A DNA stretch of 41,299 nucleotides from positions 1-41,299 of the forward strand of contig JAAYJW010000502.1 in NCBI GenBank assembly GCA_012522765.1. Reading direction: 5' to 3'. The translations under genes and the position numbers were made by a program. Below are positions 1-7,925 of this stretch, one piece after another; position 1 is the stretch's first letter, and each line of letters starts with the position of its first letter. Source of the stretch: a candidate division WS1 bacterium. Its GTDB lineage: Bacteria > Armatimonadota > Zipacnadia > Zipacnadales > UBA5352. The notes below the pieces were generated by a model. The model ran no database searches. It was not told where the DNA came from and saw nothing but the letters and a program-made list of their open reading frames with translations.

Positions 1-142
1 CCCCAGGCGGCGTCGGGAAAAGCAGCCCCTCCTGGAGCACCTGCGAAGGCGCATTTCTTTTGACCACCCGCCGATTTCTGGAATGTGACTGGATGTCTGG
101 CGGGCGACACTCCGTGCCGCAAAGGGGGGACGGTGATCGGCT
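1..142. other. Left-edge stretch without a recognised gene
   Basis: No coding frame with a recognisable product is visible here. A purine-rich run (AAAGGGGGGA, 121-130) lies 12 to 13 bases before the next ATG and is the only candidate ribosome binding site. No convincing promoter was found: TTGACC at about 59 has no acceptable -10 partner. Confidence 0.5.
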
Positions 143-679
143 ATGGCAATGACGCAGCAGGAGATAGTCGAGTTACTTAGAATCGCGGAGCGGAGAGGCA
201 TACCGGTCTGGATAGATGGCGGCTGGGGCGTTGATGCACTACTCGGGCGCCAGACGCGCCCGCACAATGACGCTGACCTCGTCATTGAACGAAGGAATGC
301 CGAAGCATTTGTGGCGGAGATCATCAGGTGCGGGTATTGTGAGGTCGTAGTTGACTACACCACTCCATCACATACGGTATGGCAGACCGAAGATGATCGC
401 ATCGTGGACCTTCACCTCATCGAGTTTGACGAGGCGGGCATTGCGCACTATGAAGGTGAGAGCTATCCTCCCGGGGGGCTTGACGCGACAGGAACCATCG
501 GCGGCGTCTCGGTGCGCTGTGTATCGGCGGAAGCGCAGTTGTTGTTCCACCAGGGATATGAGCACACCCGGACTGACGTGCATGATGTGCTCCTGCTCTG
601 CGAAAGGTTCGACCTTCCTGTTCCCGAGCAGTATGTGGCCGAATCACGAGCGGCTTCAGGAGAATGCGGCTCATGCTGA
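143..679 (+). CDS. Aminoglycoside/lincosamide nucleotidyltransferase-like protein
   Basis: A 178-residue protein with the N-terminal layout of ANT(2'')-type nucleotidyltransferases: a GGWGVDALLGR nucleotide-binding segment (residues about 26-36) followed by RPHNDADLVI, whose acidic residues should bind Mg2+. A third acidic patch, RIVDLHLIEF (about 87-96), completes the usual triad. Known relatives transfer AMP to aminoglycosides or lincosamides, but many chromosomal homologues have no tested substrate, so drug inactivation is only a possibility. The length matches the family. The start is the first ATG; a second ATG two codons later is equally possible and the ribosome binding site is weak. 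Third positions look less GC-rich than in the helicase gene that follows, which may mean recent acquisition. Confidence 0.8.
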   Translation: MAMTQQEIVELLRIAERRGIPVWIDGGWGVDALLGRQTRPHNDADLVIERRNAEAFVAEIIRCGYCEVVVDYTTPSHTVWQTEDDRIVDLHLIEFDEAGIAHYEGESYPPGGLDATGTIGGVSVRCVSAEAQLLFHQGYEHTRTDVHDVLLLCERFDLPVPEQYVAESRAASGECGSC

Positions 680-712
680 GCCGGTGTGGGCAGAAGTGAG
701 TGAGTCGAGTAG

Positions 713-3082
713 ATGGATCTCGCCCGGCTGATCGAAGAAATCCGCAGCGACCCCGATTACCGCGGGCAGATACAGTGGCTGCACGAGATTCCCCCTGGCG
801 AAGCCCGGTATGCCCCGCTGCAGGTCGAGCTTCATCCGGTTGTGCGGCAGATACTCGCGGACCTCGGTATTGAGCAGCTTTACGTCCACCAGGTGCAGGC
901 GATCGAGGCGGCGCTGCGCGGAGAGCACGTGGTCACCGTCACCGGCACCGCGTCGGGCAAGACGCTGACCTACGTGGTGCCGCTGGTCCAGCGCCTCTAC
1001 GAGCGCCCTGCGCGCCGGGCACTACTGCTCTACCCCACGAAGGCCCTCGCGCAGGACCAGCTCCGCAAACTCACGGATTTCGGCGCAGGGAGCGCCTTCC
1101 ATGCCGCCACCTATGATGGCGACACCCCGCGTGGTGACCGCCGGCGCATCAAGCGCGAGGCGCAGGTGGTGCTGACCAACCCGGACATGCTGCACATCGG
1201 CATCCTGCCCTACCACCAGACGTGGAGCGACTTCTTCAGCAACCTGCAGTTCGTGGTGGTTGACGAGGTCCACTCATACCGCGGGGTCTTCGGCTCTCAC
1301 ACCGCCAACGTGATCCGCCGCCTGCGCCGCATCTGCGAGGGCTACGGCTCGAACCCGCAGTTCATCGCCTCCTCGGCCACCATCGGCAACCCGGGCGAGC
1401 ATTTCACCGAGCTGACCGGTGGCCTGGAGCCGACGGTTATTGACGAAGACACCGCACCGCGCGGGCGCAGGTTCCTCGTGCTCTGGCGGCCTCCGGAGCT
1501 TGTCGAGGGAGTGCCGGAGGTGCGCCGCTCTGCCAACATGGAGGCCGCGGAACTGATGGCCGAGTTGGTGAAGGCGCACGTGCGCACCATCGTCTTCGTG
1601 TTCGCGCGCCGGGTGGCAGAGCTTGTTCTGCGCTATGCTCGCGAGGGCCTTGCCGAATTCGAGGACCTTGCCGAGCGGATCATGTCCTACCGCGGCGGCT
1701 ACCTGCCCGAAGAGCGGCGGGAGATCGAGCGCAAGCTCTTTGAGGGCGAACTGCTGGGCGTGGTCTCGACCTCCGCACTGGAGGTCGGAGTGGATATCGG
1801 AGGCCTCGATGCGGCGATCCTCAACGGCTTTCCCGGCACCATCTCCAGCACCTGGCAGCAGATCGGTCGCTCGGGGCGCGGGATGAGCGACTCGCTCGCG
1901 ATAGTGGTTACGCCGCAGGGCGGTGTGCACAGGTACATACTCCAGCATCCGGAGTATCTGCTCGAAGCGGAGAACGAGCGGGCGACGATCAACCCGCGCA
2001 ACCGCTACATCCTGGCGGGGCATCTGCTCTGCGCGGCATACGAGCGGCCGATTGAGGATGCCGACGCCGGGCTCTTCGGCGAAGAGATGGAGGCGATCCT
2101 GCAGATCCTCGCCGATCCGGACTATCGCGACGATTCGGACCTCCCCTTCGTGGCGAAGCGAACGCGCTGGTACTGGGTTGACCCGAACGTCTACCCGGCG
2201 GGCGAGATTTCGCTGCGATCGGCGGGCGGACGCCCGTGGCAGATCCGGCTGACCGATGGGGGAGATCTGCTCGCCACCGTGGACGCGGCGTCGGCCCTGC
2301 GCGTGGTCCATTCGGGCGCGGTCTACCTGCACGCAGGGGAGAGCTACGTGGTGGAGCGGCTGGACCTTGAGGCAGAGACGGCGTGGGTGCGGCAGGAGGA
2401 GCCGGGCTACTACACGCGGCCACGGACGCATTCGCGCATGTCCGTCATGGGTTGGGAGATGGAGCGGCAGACGCCCTCTGGCTCGCGGGTGCTGCTGGGG
2501 GACCTGCAGATCGAATGGCGGGTGATCGGCTACGTGAGAGTGCGCCCGGCGACTGAGCAGGAGCTGGGACGCTTCCCGCTCGAGCTGCCGGCGGATACCA
2601 TCGAGACGGTGGGGCTTACGATCGCTCCCGGTGAGGCGGACATAGAGGCGCTCGCCGCGGGCGGATACGATCTGATGGGCACGCTGCACGCGCTGGAGCA
2701 CGCGATGATCGCGCTGCTGCCGATCTTCGCGTTCTGCGACATCCAGGACGTCGGTGGGATATCCGAGATCGAGCACGAGGACCTGAAGGGGCCGGTGCTG
2801 AGCGTCTACGACTGGTATGATGGCGGCGTGGGGATCGCCGAGATCGCCTACGAGCGTCTCGACGACCTGCTGCGGGCGGTCGCGGAGCAGATTGAGTGCT
2901 GCCCGTGCGAGGATGGCTGCCCCGAGTGCGTGCAGGCCGCCGCCTGCGGCAATGACAACGTGCCGCTGGACAAGGCGGGAGCGCTGCTGCTGGCGAGACG
3001 GCTGGTGGGGGAGGAACGGCGGGCGGTGAGTCGTACGGAGAGGCCGCTCTCGCGCAGCGAGGGTCAGGGGAGTCGAGCGTAG
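713..3082 (+). CDS. DExH-box helicase with C-terminal DUF1998 zinc region (MrfA/YprA-like)
   Basis: A 789-residue superfamily 2 ATPase. Walker A reads TGTASGKT (residues 77-84), motif II is DEVH (184-187), and motif VI reads QQIGRSGRG (about 381-389). The C-terminus carries a four-cysteine cluster, CCPCEDGCPECV (about residue 727 on), typical of the DUF1998 module. In Bacillus subtilis the family member MrfA (YprA) unwinds damaged DNA during mitomycin repair with the exonuclease MrfB; no MrfB partner is seen here. Length is close to MrfA. The start ATG has no strong ribosome binding site. The last 25 or so residues, after LLARRLVGEER, look low-complexity. DNA repair is inferred from the family. 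Confidence 0.9.
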   Translation: MDLARLIEEIRSDPDYRGQIQWLHEIPPGEARYAPLQVELHPVVRQILADLGIEQLYVHQVQAIEAALRGEHVVTVTGTASGKTLTYVVPLVQRLYERPARRALLLYPTKALAQDQLRKLTDFGAGSAFHAATYDGDTPRGDRRRIKREAQVVLTNPDMLHIGILPYHQTWSDFFSNLQFVVVDEVHSYRGVFGSHTANVIRRLRRICEGYGSNPQFIASSATIGNPGEHFTELTGGLEPTVIDEDTAPRGRRFLVLWRPPELVEGVPEVRRSANMEAAELMAELVKAHVRTIVFVFARRVAELVLRYAREGLAEFEDLAERIMSYRGGYLPEERREIERKLFEGELLGVVSTSALEVGVDIGGLDAAILNGFPGTISSTWQQIGRSGRGMSDSLAIVVTPQGGVHRYILQHPEYLLEAENERATINPRNRYILAGHLLCAAYERPIEDADAGLFGEEMEAILQILADPDYRDDSDLPFVAKRTRWYWVDPNVYPAGEISLRSAGGRPWQIRLTDGGDLLATVDAASALRVVHSGAVYLHAGESYVVERLDLEAETAWVRQEEPGYYTRPRTHSRMSVMGWEMERQTPSGSRVLLGDLQIEWRVIGYVRVRPATEQELGRFPLELPADTIETVGLTIAPGEADIEALAAGGYDLMGTLHALEHAMIALLPIFAFCDIQDVGGISEIEHEDLKGPVLSVYDWYDGGVGIAEIAYERLDDLLRAVAEQIECCPCEDGCPECVQAAACGNDNVPLDKAGALLLARRLVGEERRAVSRTERPLSRSEGQGSRA

Positions 3083-3353
3083 CGAGACAGGTGCCTGAGA
3101 TTCCACCCCGGCCCACTGAACAACGACAGCAACGACGGCGACGACAGTAACGGCGACGGCCGACGCATCTAAACGGCAGATGCGTCGCTCCGAACGGCTT
3201 ACGGCAGACGCCAACGGCACAAGTCGGCGCGGGGGCCGGCCTCTCCAACGCCAAACGGCTACGGCTGGTGACAGTTGCCAATGAAGGACCAACCCCCCTC
3301 CGGCGAGAAGCTATCCTTAAGCATCAAGCGCAATCGAGGAAAGTTGGCGATTC
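3083..3353. other. Intergenic region with AACGGC repeats and a hairpin
   Basis: This 271-base gap holds no gene. It is rich in ACGRC/ACGGC units, and the hexamer AACGGC occurs at 3149, 3172, 3193, 3213 and 3254, that is at steps of 23, 21, 20 and 41 bases. A 10-bp perfect inverted repeat lies within it. The ribosome binding site of the next gene (GAGGAAAG) is at its right end. Confidence 0.7.
3161..3187 (+). terminator. Hairpin after the helicase gene
   Basis: CGACGCATCT (3161-3170) and AGATGCGTCG (3178-3187) form a perfect 10-bp stem around a 7-base loop, about 80 bases after the helicase stop. There is no T-run on either strand, so it may be a factor-dependent end point or a processing hairpin rather than a classical intrinsic terminator. 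Confidence 0.4.
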
Positions 3354-4193
3354 ATGAGCTGTGACCTGCACATTCATTCTATCTGCTCGGATGGGACGCA
3401 GACCCCCGAGGAGATAGTTGCCGAGGCAATTCAGAAGAAGCTGACCGCCATCGCCCTCGCCGACCACGATACGGTCGCGGGCGTGGAGACCGCTATGAAC
3501 GCGGCGCGAGGAAGTGACCTGCGGGTCATACCGGCCGCGGAGATCAGCACCGAGTATCAGAAGACCGAGGTGCATATCCTCGGCTACTGGATCAAGCTTG
3601 ACGATGAGCAGCTTCATGAGAAGTTCCGCTACGTTCGCGAGGCGAGGCGCCTGCGCGCGGAGGAGATCGTGCGCAAGTTGCGGTCGCTGGGCATCGAGAT
3701 CACACTGGAAGATGTCGTTGCGCAGAGCGACGGGGTGACGCTGGGGCGGCCGCATGTCGCACAGGCGCTGATGGCGAAGGGCTACATCAAGGGCGTGCAG
3801 GAGGCGTTCGACCGCTACCTGGGGCGCGATCGCCCCGCCTTCGTGCCGCGCTACAAGCTGTCGCCGTATGAGGCCGTCGAGTCTATCCGCGACGCTCGTG
3901 GCTGCCCGGTCCTGGCGCATCCGGGGCTGGGGGTGAGCGATCGTGTCATTGACGGCTTGATCGAGGCGGGCATACAGGGCCTTGAGGCGTATCACAATCA
4001 CCACACGCCCTCCAACACCCGCCGGGTGCTGCGCATCGCGCAGGAGCGAGGGCTGCTGGTGACCGGCGGGACGGACTCGCACGGCCCGGGCGGCAGCCAT
4101 CCTGTCGCCGTCGGCGACGTTGATGTGCCGGACTCTTGTGCTGAGGGCCTTGTCGCATGGGCTCGCGAGCATGGAGCGCCAATGCCGGAGTGA
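3354..4193 (+). CDS. PHP-domain phosphoesterase (YciV/TrpH-like)
   Basis: A 279-residue PHP-domain protein of the YciV/TrpH group, whose E. coli member acts as a 3',5'-nucleoside bisphosphate phosphatase and 5'-3' exoribonuclease. The metal-binding motifs are in order: DLHIH (residues 4-8), LADHD (35-39), the glutamate of AAEIS (about 63), VLAHPG (about 188) and GTDSH near the C-terminus. The expected insertion between the second and later motifs is present and the length is typical. A GAGGAAAG ribosome binding site precedes the ATG. The exact substrate (pAp-like nucleotide or RNA 5' end) is inferred from the family. Confidence 0.88.
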   Translation: MSCDLHIHSICSDGTQTPEEIVAEAIQKKLTAIALADHDTVAGVETAMNAARGSDLRVIPAAEISTEYQKTEVHILGYWIKLDDEQLHEKFRYVREARRLRAEEIVRKLRSLGIEITLEDVVAQSDGVTLGRPHVAQALMAKGYIKGVQEAFDRYLGRDRPAFVPRYKLSPYEAVESIRDARGCPVLAHPGLGVSDRVIDGLIEAGIQGLEAYHNHHTPSNTRRVLRIAQERGLLVTGGTDSHGPGGSHPVAVGDVDVPDSCAEGLVAWAREHGAPMPE

Positions 4194-4248
4194 CCTTCGT
4201 GATCAATGACATCCCGCTGCACTGAAGCGCGGCAAGGGAGGCGTGCTC

Positions 4249-4626
4249 GTGGAGACAACAATCTACAGCTCCGAGAAACACCCGCAGGTCGCGGTGGTCG
4301 AAGTGCATGGCAATGTCGAGTGCGGGGAGTGCGGCACCGACCGCCTCTGCGGACTGCTGCACAACCTCGTGGACAGCGGCGATCGCTGGCTCGTGGTGGA
4401 CCTCACGAAGGCCGGTGACATTGATGAGCGCGCGCTCGCGGAGATGCTCGCGGTGATCGGGCGGCTGCGGCTCCGCGAGGGCGACATGATCCTGGTCGCG
4501 CAACCGGGCGACCTGCCGAGAAAGATGCGCACCATGGGCTTCCACGAACTGACGGTCGTGCTCGACGATGTGGAGATGGCCGTGGAGCAGGCCGCGCTCA
4601 AGGCTGGTGCAAAGCGTGAGCAGTGA
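4249..4626 (+). CDS. STAS-domain protein (anti-sigma factor antagonist-like) with a cysteine cluster
   Basis: A 125-residue single-domain protein with the STAS pattern: a beta strand (VAVVEVHGNV), a hydrophobic core strand (RWLVVDLTKAGDIDERALAEM) and the following helix and strand (DMILVAQPG). The start was set at the GTG at 4249, 7 bases after AAGGGAGG; an in-frame GTG at 4243 is only one base from it. An unusual feature is Cys25, Cys28 and Cys34 (ECGECG then RLCG) in the loop after the first strand. In anti-sigma antagonists the phosphorylated residue is Ser/Thr just after the DLT-type strand; here the segment is DLTKAGDID and no clear phospho-serine is seen. The next gene overlaps its end, so the two are probably co-translated. 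Confidence 0.72.
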   Translation: METTIYSSEKHPQVAVVEVHGNVECGECGTDRLCGLLHNLVDSGDRWLVVDLTKAGDIDERALAEMLAVIGRLRLREGDMILVAQPGDLPRKMRTMGFHELTVVLDDVEMAVEQAALKAGAKREQ

Positions 4627-5323
4627 GGAGATACTCGGGCGGCCGACGATTGTCGGCTTCGGCACGTCAATTACCCGCGGCTATCCGTATGTGCCGGAGG
4701 GCGACACGTGGCCCGCGGTGCTGGAGCGGCGACTGAACCGGAAGCTGCGCCGTGAGCGGACACAGGTGACGGTCATCAACTCCGGCGTGCCGGGGGAGAA
4801 TACCGTCGAGGGCCTCGCGCGGCTGGAGGCGGATGTGCTGGCGCATGAGCCGGCGCTGACGGTGGTGGAGTTCGCCTGCAACGACGTTCGCTACGAGCCA
4901 CACAAGCGGGTGGAGCTTGATCAGTTCCGGCAGAATCTTGAGGAGATCGTGGAGCGGACCCTCGAGGTCTGTGCGGAGATCATCATCTGCACACCCACGC
5001 CGATCGTGGACGCCTTCCACACTTACTCGCAGGAGGTGGACTTCTACGAGCCGTGGGGTGGCTGCAACAACGCGCTGGTGGAGTATGACGCCGTCATTCG
5101 CGAATTTGCGGCAGATGCCGCGCTGCCGGTGTGCGATCTCAAGCAGGCATTTCTCGGCGAGGCAGTGCGGGCTGAGTTTGAGGGCGCGGCGGATGATGCC
5201 GACGACCTCACCAGCATCGCCCACCTGATAAGCCGCTACGATGGCGTGCATCCTACGATTGAGGGGCAGAGGCTGATCGCGGAGGAGCTTTACCGGCTTG
5301 TCCGCGTCATGCCGCTGGGGTAG
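4616..5323 (+). CDS. SGNH/GDSL-family hydrolase
   Basis: A 235-residue cytoplasmic-looking SGNH hydrolase (esterase, lipase or deacetylase class). Block I is GFGTSIT with Ser18 as the predicted nucleophile; block III is FACNDVR (the GxND asparagine, with Ala replacing Gly); block V is YDGVHPT with Asp209 and His212 completing the triad. The start is a GTG lying 11 bases inside the STAS gene; another in-frame GTG at 4607 is possible. There is no signal peptide. Substrate cannot be read from the sequence; relatives act on acylated sugars, lysophospholipids or thioesters. The overlap with the STAS gene suggests a shared role or shared control. Confidence 0.85.
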   Translation: MSSEEILGRPTIVGFGTSITRGYPYVPEGDTWPAVLERRLNRKLRRERTQVTVINSGVPGENTVEGLARLEADVLAHEPALTVVEFACNDVRYEPHKRVELDQFRQNLEEIVERTLEVCAEIIICTPTPIVDAFHTYSQEVDFYEPWGGCNNALVEYDAVIREFAADAALPVCDLKQAFLGEAVRAEFEGAADDADDLTSIAHLISRYDGVHPTIEGQRLIAEELYRLVRVMPLG

Positions 5324-5373
5324 GGTTGGATGCGCAATTTGCGCGAAGGGTTAAGGCAAAGTGATGGAACCTT

Positions 5374-6096
5374 ATGAGCACCCAAGCGTTTGTTGATGGT
5401 GAGGGTCTTCCGGTGACGACCGGCGATACCGATCGGGGCGCGATGGACCGGGCCGACCAGGCCCTGGTCGAAGCGGCGCAGGCCGGCAGCCCCGAGGCGT
5501 TCGGGGAGCTGGCGAGGCGCTACCATGCGAACGTCCATGGCATCGTATACCGGATGTGCGGCGCCGACGAGGCGCCGGACCTCACGCAGGAGATCTTCCT
5601 GCGGGCGTTGCGGGCGTTGCGCAAGTTCCAGTTCCACGGCGACGCCAGCTTCCGCACATGGCTCTACCGCATCGCGGTGAATGCGTGCATCAACGAGTTG
5701 CGCCGGCGCAAACGCCGCTCTGATGTCGAAGGGCCATCGCTGGACGAGGACATTGTGACCGATGACGGGACAGTGTCGCGCTCCGTGCCCGACGAGTCGC
5801 GCAGTCCGCATGTGCTGGCCGAACGGAGCGAGATCCAGCGGGCGGTGCATGCGATCGTGGCGACGCTTACGCCCAAGCACCGGGCGGCGCTGACCCTGGT
5901 GGACCTTGAGCAGCTTGATTACGAGGAGGCGGCGCTGGTGCTCGAATGCCCGCTGGGGACGCTCAAGTCGCGTCTGGCGCGGGCTCGCCGTCAATTCGCT
6001 GAGAAGTGGCAGCTATACGAAGAGGGGAAGCTTTCGCCGGAGTCGGAGCGGGGGCCGCGAACGGTGTCCGATGAGGAAATCGGGAGATTGAGATGA
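5374..6096 (+). CDS. ECF-type RNA polymerase sigma factor (RpoE-like)
   Basis: A 240-residue extracytoplasmic-function sigma factor. Region 2 includes AFGELARRYHANVHGIVYRM and the core-binding DLTQEIFLRALRAL helix; FRTWLYRIAVNACINELRRRKRR marks the end of region 2. A linker rich in Asp and Ser follows, then region 4 with the helix-turn-helix YEEAALVLECPLGTLKSRLARAR. It would direct RNA polymerase to a stress regulon. The stop overlaps the start of the anti-sigma gene (ATGA at 6093-6096), the usual pairing. A GCGCAA-T-TTGCGC inverted repeat lies upstream at 5332-5344. About 30 residues precede region 2, slightly longer than usual. Confidence 0.93.
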   Translation: MSTQAFVDGEGLPVTTGDTDRGAMDRADQALVEAAQAGSPEAFGELARRYHANVHGIVYRMCGADEAPDLTQEIFLRALRALRKFQFHGDASFRTWLYRIAVNACINELRRRKRRSDVEGPSLDEDIVTDDGTVSRSVPDESRSPHVLAERSEIQRAVHAIVATLTPKHRAALTLVDLEQLDYEEAALVLECPLGTLKSRLARARRQFAEKWQLYEEGKLSPESERGPRTVSDEEIGRLR

Positions 6097-7079
6097 AACA
6101 TCCTGGCGCCGCACTGGAGGCGCAACTGAGCGCGATGCTCGATGGTGAACTCTCGGCGGAGGAAGCGGCCGCGGTAGAGGGGCACCTGTCATCCTGCGCG
6201 CAGTGTCGCGGTGTGCTGGCGGAGCTTCGTGGTGCGCGGGAGCTGCTGGAGGCGATGCCTCCGGTCGCCCCGCCGCCCGATCTGCTGGCCGCGATCAAGC
6301 GAGACGCGGCCACGGAGATGGCCCGGGGTGAGAGCGTCGTGAGCGTCTTCTGGCTGCGCTGGCGAGCGCCCGTGGCGGGGCTGGCGGCGGCTGCGGCAGT
6401 TATGCTCGCGGTGCTGGCGCCGTGGCAGAGTGGCGACCGCGGTTCAGATCCGGCGGTTTGCATCGTCCCGGGGCACCAGCCCCTGGTCGCCGAGCAGGCA
6501 CAGCCCGTCGCCGGCGAGATCGCAGCAACCGAGTCAGAGACGATTATTGCCGAAGTGACGCGGGCGCCGGAGGCCGGTGCGGCAATGAGCGGCGTTTCGC
6601 GCGGTTCCCGCGCTGCGCGGCCATCCGCACGAGGCAGGAGGGTGGTCCGCGAGGAAGCCGCTGCCGGAGAGGCCGAGACCTCTGCCCCGGTTAGTGCCGA
6701 AGTTGAGCCTGTGCTGGCTTTCGCGCCGCAGAATGCAGAGCGCGCGTCCGCGCGGGCGGCCGGGCCGGTCTTTGCCGAGGCGCGGCCGGTGATGGTTGCC
6801 TCGCGCACTACCATTGACGAGGACGCGGAGCTCGAACCGGTCGGGCCCTCGCCGGTTGAGGCTGAGTTGGCGACCGGCATCGTGGCGCGGATGGTGCTTG
6901 ACAAGTACATCGGCGAGCATCTCGTGCAGAGTTCCTCAAACATGCTCGCGGTCGTGACCGAGACCCCTTCGGCGGAGCTTGGCACCATGCTGGCGGACGA
7001 TGATGACGCCTCCTTTGGTCTGTGCTTCACCGATGCAATGCGTCGCGCATTGACAGAAACGGAGAATCGCCTCCCCTGA
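6093..7079 (+). CDS. Membrane anti-sigma factor with zinc-binding domain (ZAS)
   Basis: A 328-residue partner of the preceding ECF sigma factor. The N-terminal cytoplasmic domain carries the ZAS motif H-x3-C-x2-C (His31, Cys35, Cys38), which holds the sigma factor inactive. One hydrophobic segment (about residues 91-109, APVAGLAAAAAVMLAVLAP) spans the membrane. The following 220 or so residues are low-complexity, rich in Ala, Glu, Val and Pro, and should lie outside the cytoplasm, where a signal or a protease could act on them. The start overlaps the sigma stop by 4 bases and its own stop overlaps the next ATG, so the three genes form one tightly coupled operon. Confidence 0.9.
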   Translation: MKHPGAALEAQLSAMLDGELSAEEAAAVEGHLSSCAQCRGVLAELRGARELLEAMPPVAPPPDLLAAIKRDAATEMARGESVVSVFWLRWRAPVAGLAAAAAVMLAVLAPWQSGDRGSDPAVCIVPGHQPLVAEQAQPVAGEIAATESETIIAEVTRAPEAGAAMSGVSRGSRAARPSARGRRVVREEAAAGEAETSAPVSAEVEPVLAFAPQNAERASARAAGPVFAEARPVMVASRTTIDEDAELEPVGPSPVEAELATGIVARMVLDKYIGEHLVQSSSNMLAVVTETPSAELGTMLADDDDASFGLCFTDAMRRALTETENRLP

Positions 7080-7849
7080 TGCGCAGAATCCTGCTGGCGG
7101 CAGCATGGCTCATGCTCCTCACCACGGCCGCGGTGGCGCAGCCGGGCGAAGAGATATTTCCCGTTGATGACCCCGCCGAAGCGTCGCTGGAGGAACCGGC
7201 AGATGCTGCCGGAGCAGAGGCAACGCCTCCCGATCTGATGGACCTGCTGGGTTCTGCCACCGAGGATCAGCGCACACGCATGTTGCGCTTCATTCGCAAC
7301 CGCTACCCCAGCATGGGCGTGGATATCTTCGCCCTGCTGCAGACGCGGCACCCCGGCATCTTCACGGACCTCGACCGCGAGATACAGGCGCTGATCACCA
7401 CGCGATACCCGCGGCTTGCCGTCACGGTGGAGAAGCTGCTCCAGCAGTCCATCGCCGAACGTTATCCGCAGGTGCGGCAGGAGATAGCCGAGTTGATCGC
7501 GGAGAAGTACCCGGACGTGTTGCAGGCGATGTATGAAACCGGCGAGGGCGGCGATCCGGCGCAGCGGGCGGCCCGCCTGGTGAAGGAGCGCCACCGCGCG
7601 CTGCTTGAGGATGTGCGGATCCTGCTGCGCGAACGCCACCCCACGCTGCTTGAGGAGGTCCAGCGCGAAGTGATAGTCAAGCACCCGGCGCTGCTTGCGG
7701 ATGTCGCGGGGCTCGTCGCGCGGAAGTACCCCGAGTTGTCGCGTGAGGTGACGGCGACACTGACGAGCAACTGCCCCGAACTGATCCCGGGGATACTGGC
7801 GATCCTCAATCCTCCGGCGGCGGAGGAGCAGGGGCCGCCGCCGGAATGA
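7079..7849 (+). CDS. Secreted protein of degenerate 15-residue [RK][YH]P repeats
   Basis: A 256-residue protein that I do not recognise. The start is the ATG that shares its A with the anti-sigma stop (TGATG). Residues 1-20 form a signal peptide (RR, a hydrophobic core, cleavage likely after AVA). After an acidic spacer, residues 75-244 are built of repeats starting [RK][YH]P and following the pattern xxLLxDVxxLLxx. The units are RYPSMGVDIFALLQT, RYPQVRQEIAELIAE, RHPTLLEEVQREVIV, KHPALLADVAGLVAR and KYPELSREVTATLTS (15 residues each), plus two of about 19 residues and a degenerate one broken by a Gly/Asp/Ala-rich insert (about 153-165). Each unit is an amphipathic helix, suggesting a helical rod or solenoid outside the cytoplasm. 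Its place in a sigma/anti-sigma operon suggests envelope stress sensing or protection. Confidence 0.85.
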   Translation: MRRILLAAAWLMLLTTAAVAQPGEEIFPVDDPAEASLEEPADAAGAEATPPDLMDLLGSATEDQRTRMLRFIRNRYPSMGVDIFALLQTRHPGIFTDLDREIQALITTRYPRLAVTVEKLLQQSIAERYPQVRQEIAELIAEKYPDVLQAMYETGEGGDPAQRAARLVKERHRALLEDVRILLRERHPTLLEEVQREVIVKHPALLADVAGLVARKYPELSREVTATLTSNCPELIPGILAILNPPAAEEQGPPPE

Positions 7850-7872
7850 CTGGCGCCGGCGAGAAGCTTGTT

Positions 7873-7902
7873 GAGGGCCGAGATGCAGGCGGCCCTCTTC
7901 TC
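7873..7902 (+). terminator. Probable terminator of the ECF operon
   Basis: GAGGGCCG (7873-7880) and CGGCCCTC (7890-7897) form an 8-bp stem with a 9-base loop, followed by the pyrimidine-rich TTCTCGTT. An outer GAGAA (7861-7865)/TTCTC (7898-7902) pair can extend the hairpin across a bulge. It lies 24 bases after the repeat-protein stop. Confidence 0.6.
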
Positions 7903-7925
7903 GTTCCGGCAGGTCTGGAGACGGT

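Noticed and set aside
1274-3292. A long open frame on the - strand (672 codons) opposite the helicase
   Set aside because: It is antisense to a gene with all helicase motifs, its translation is Arg/His-rich without any domain, and GC-rich genes often leave the opposite frame open.
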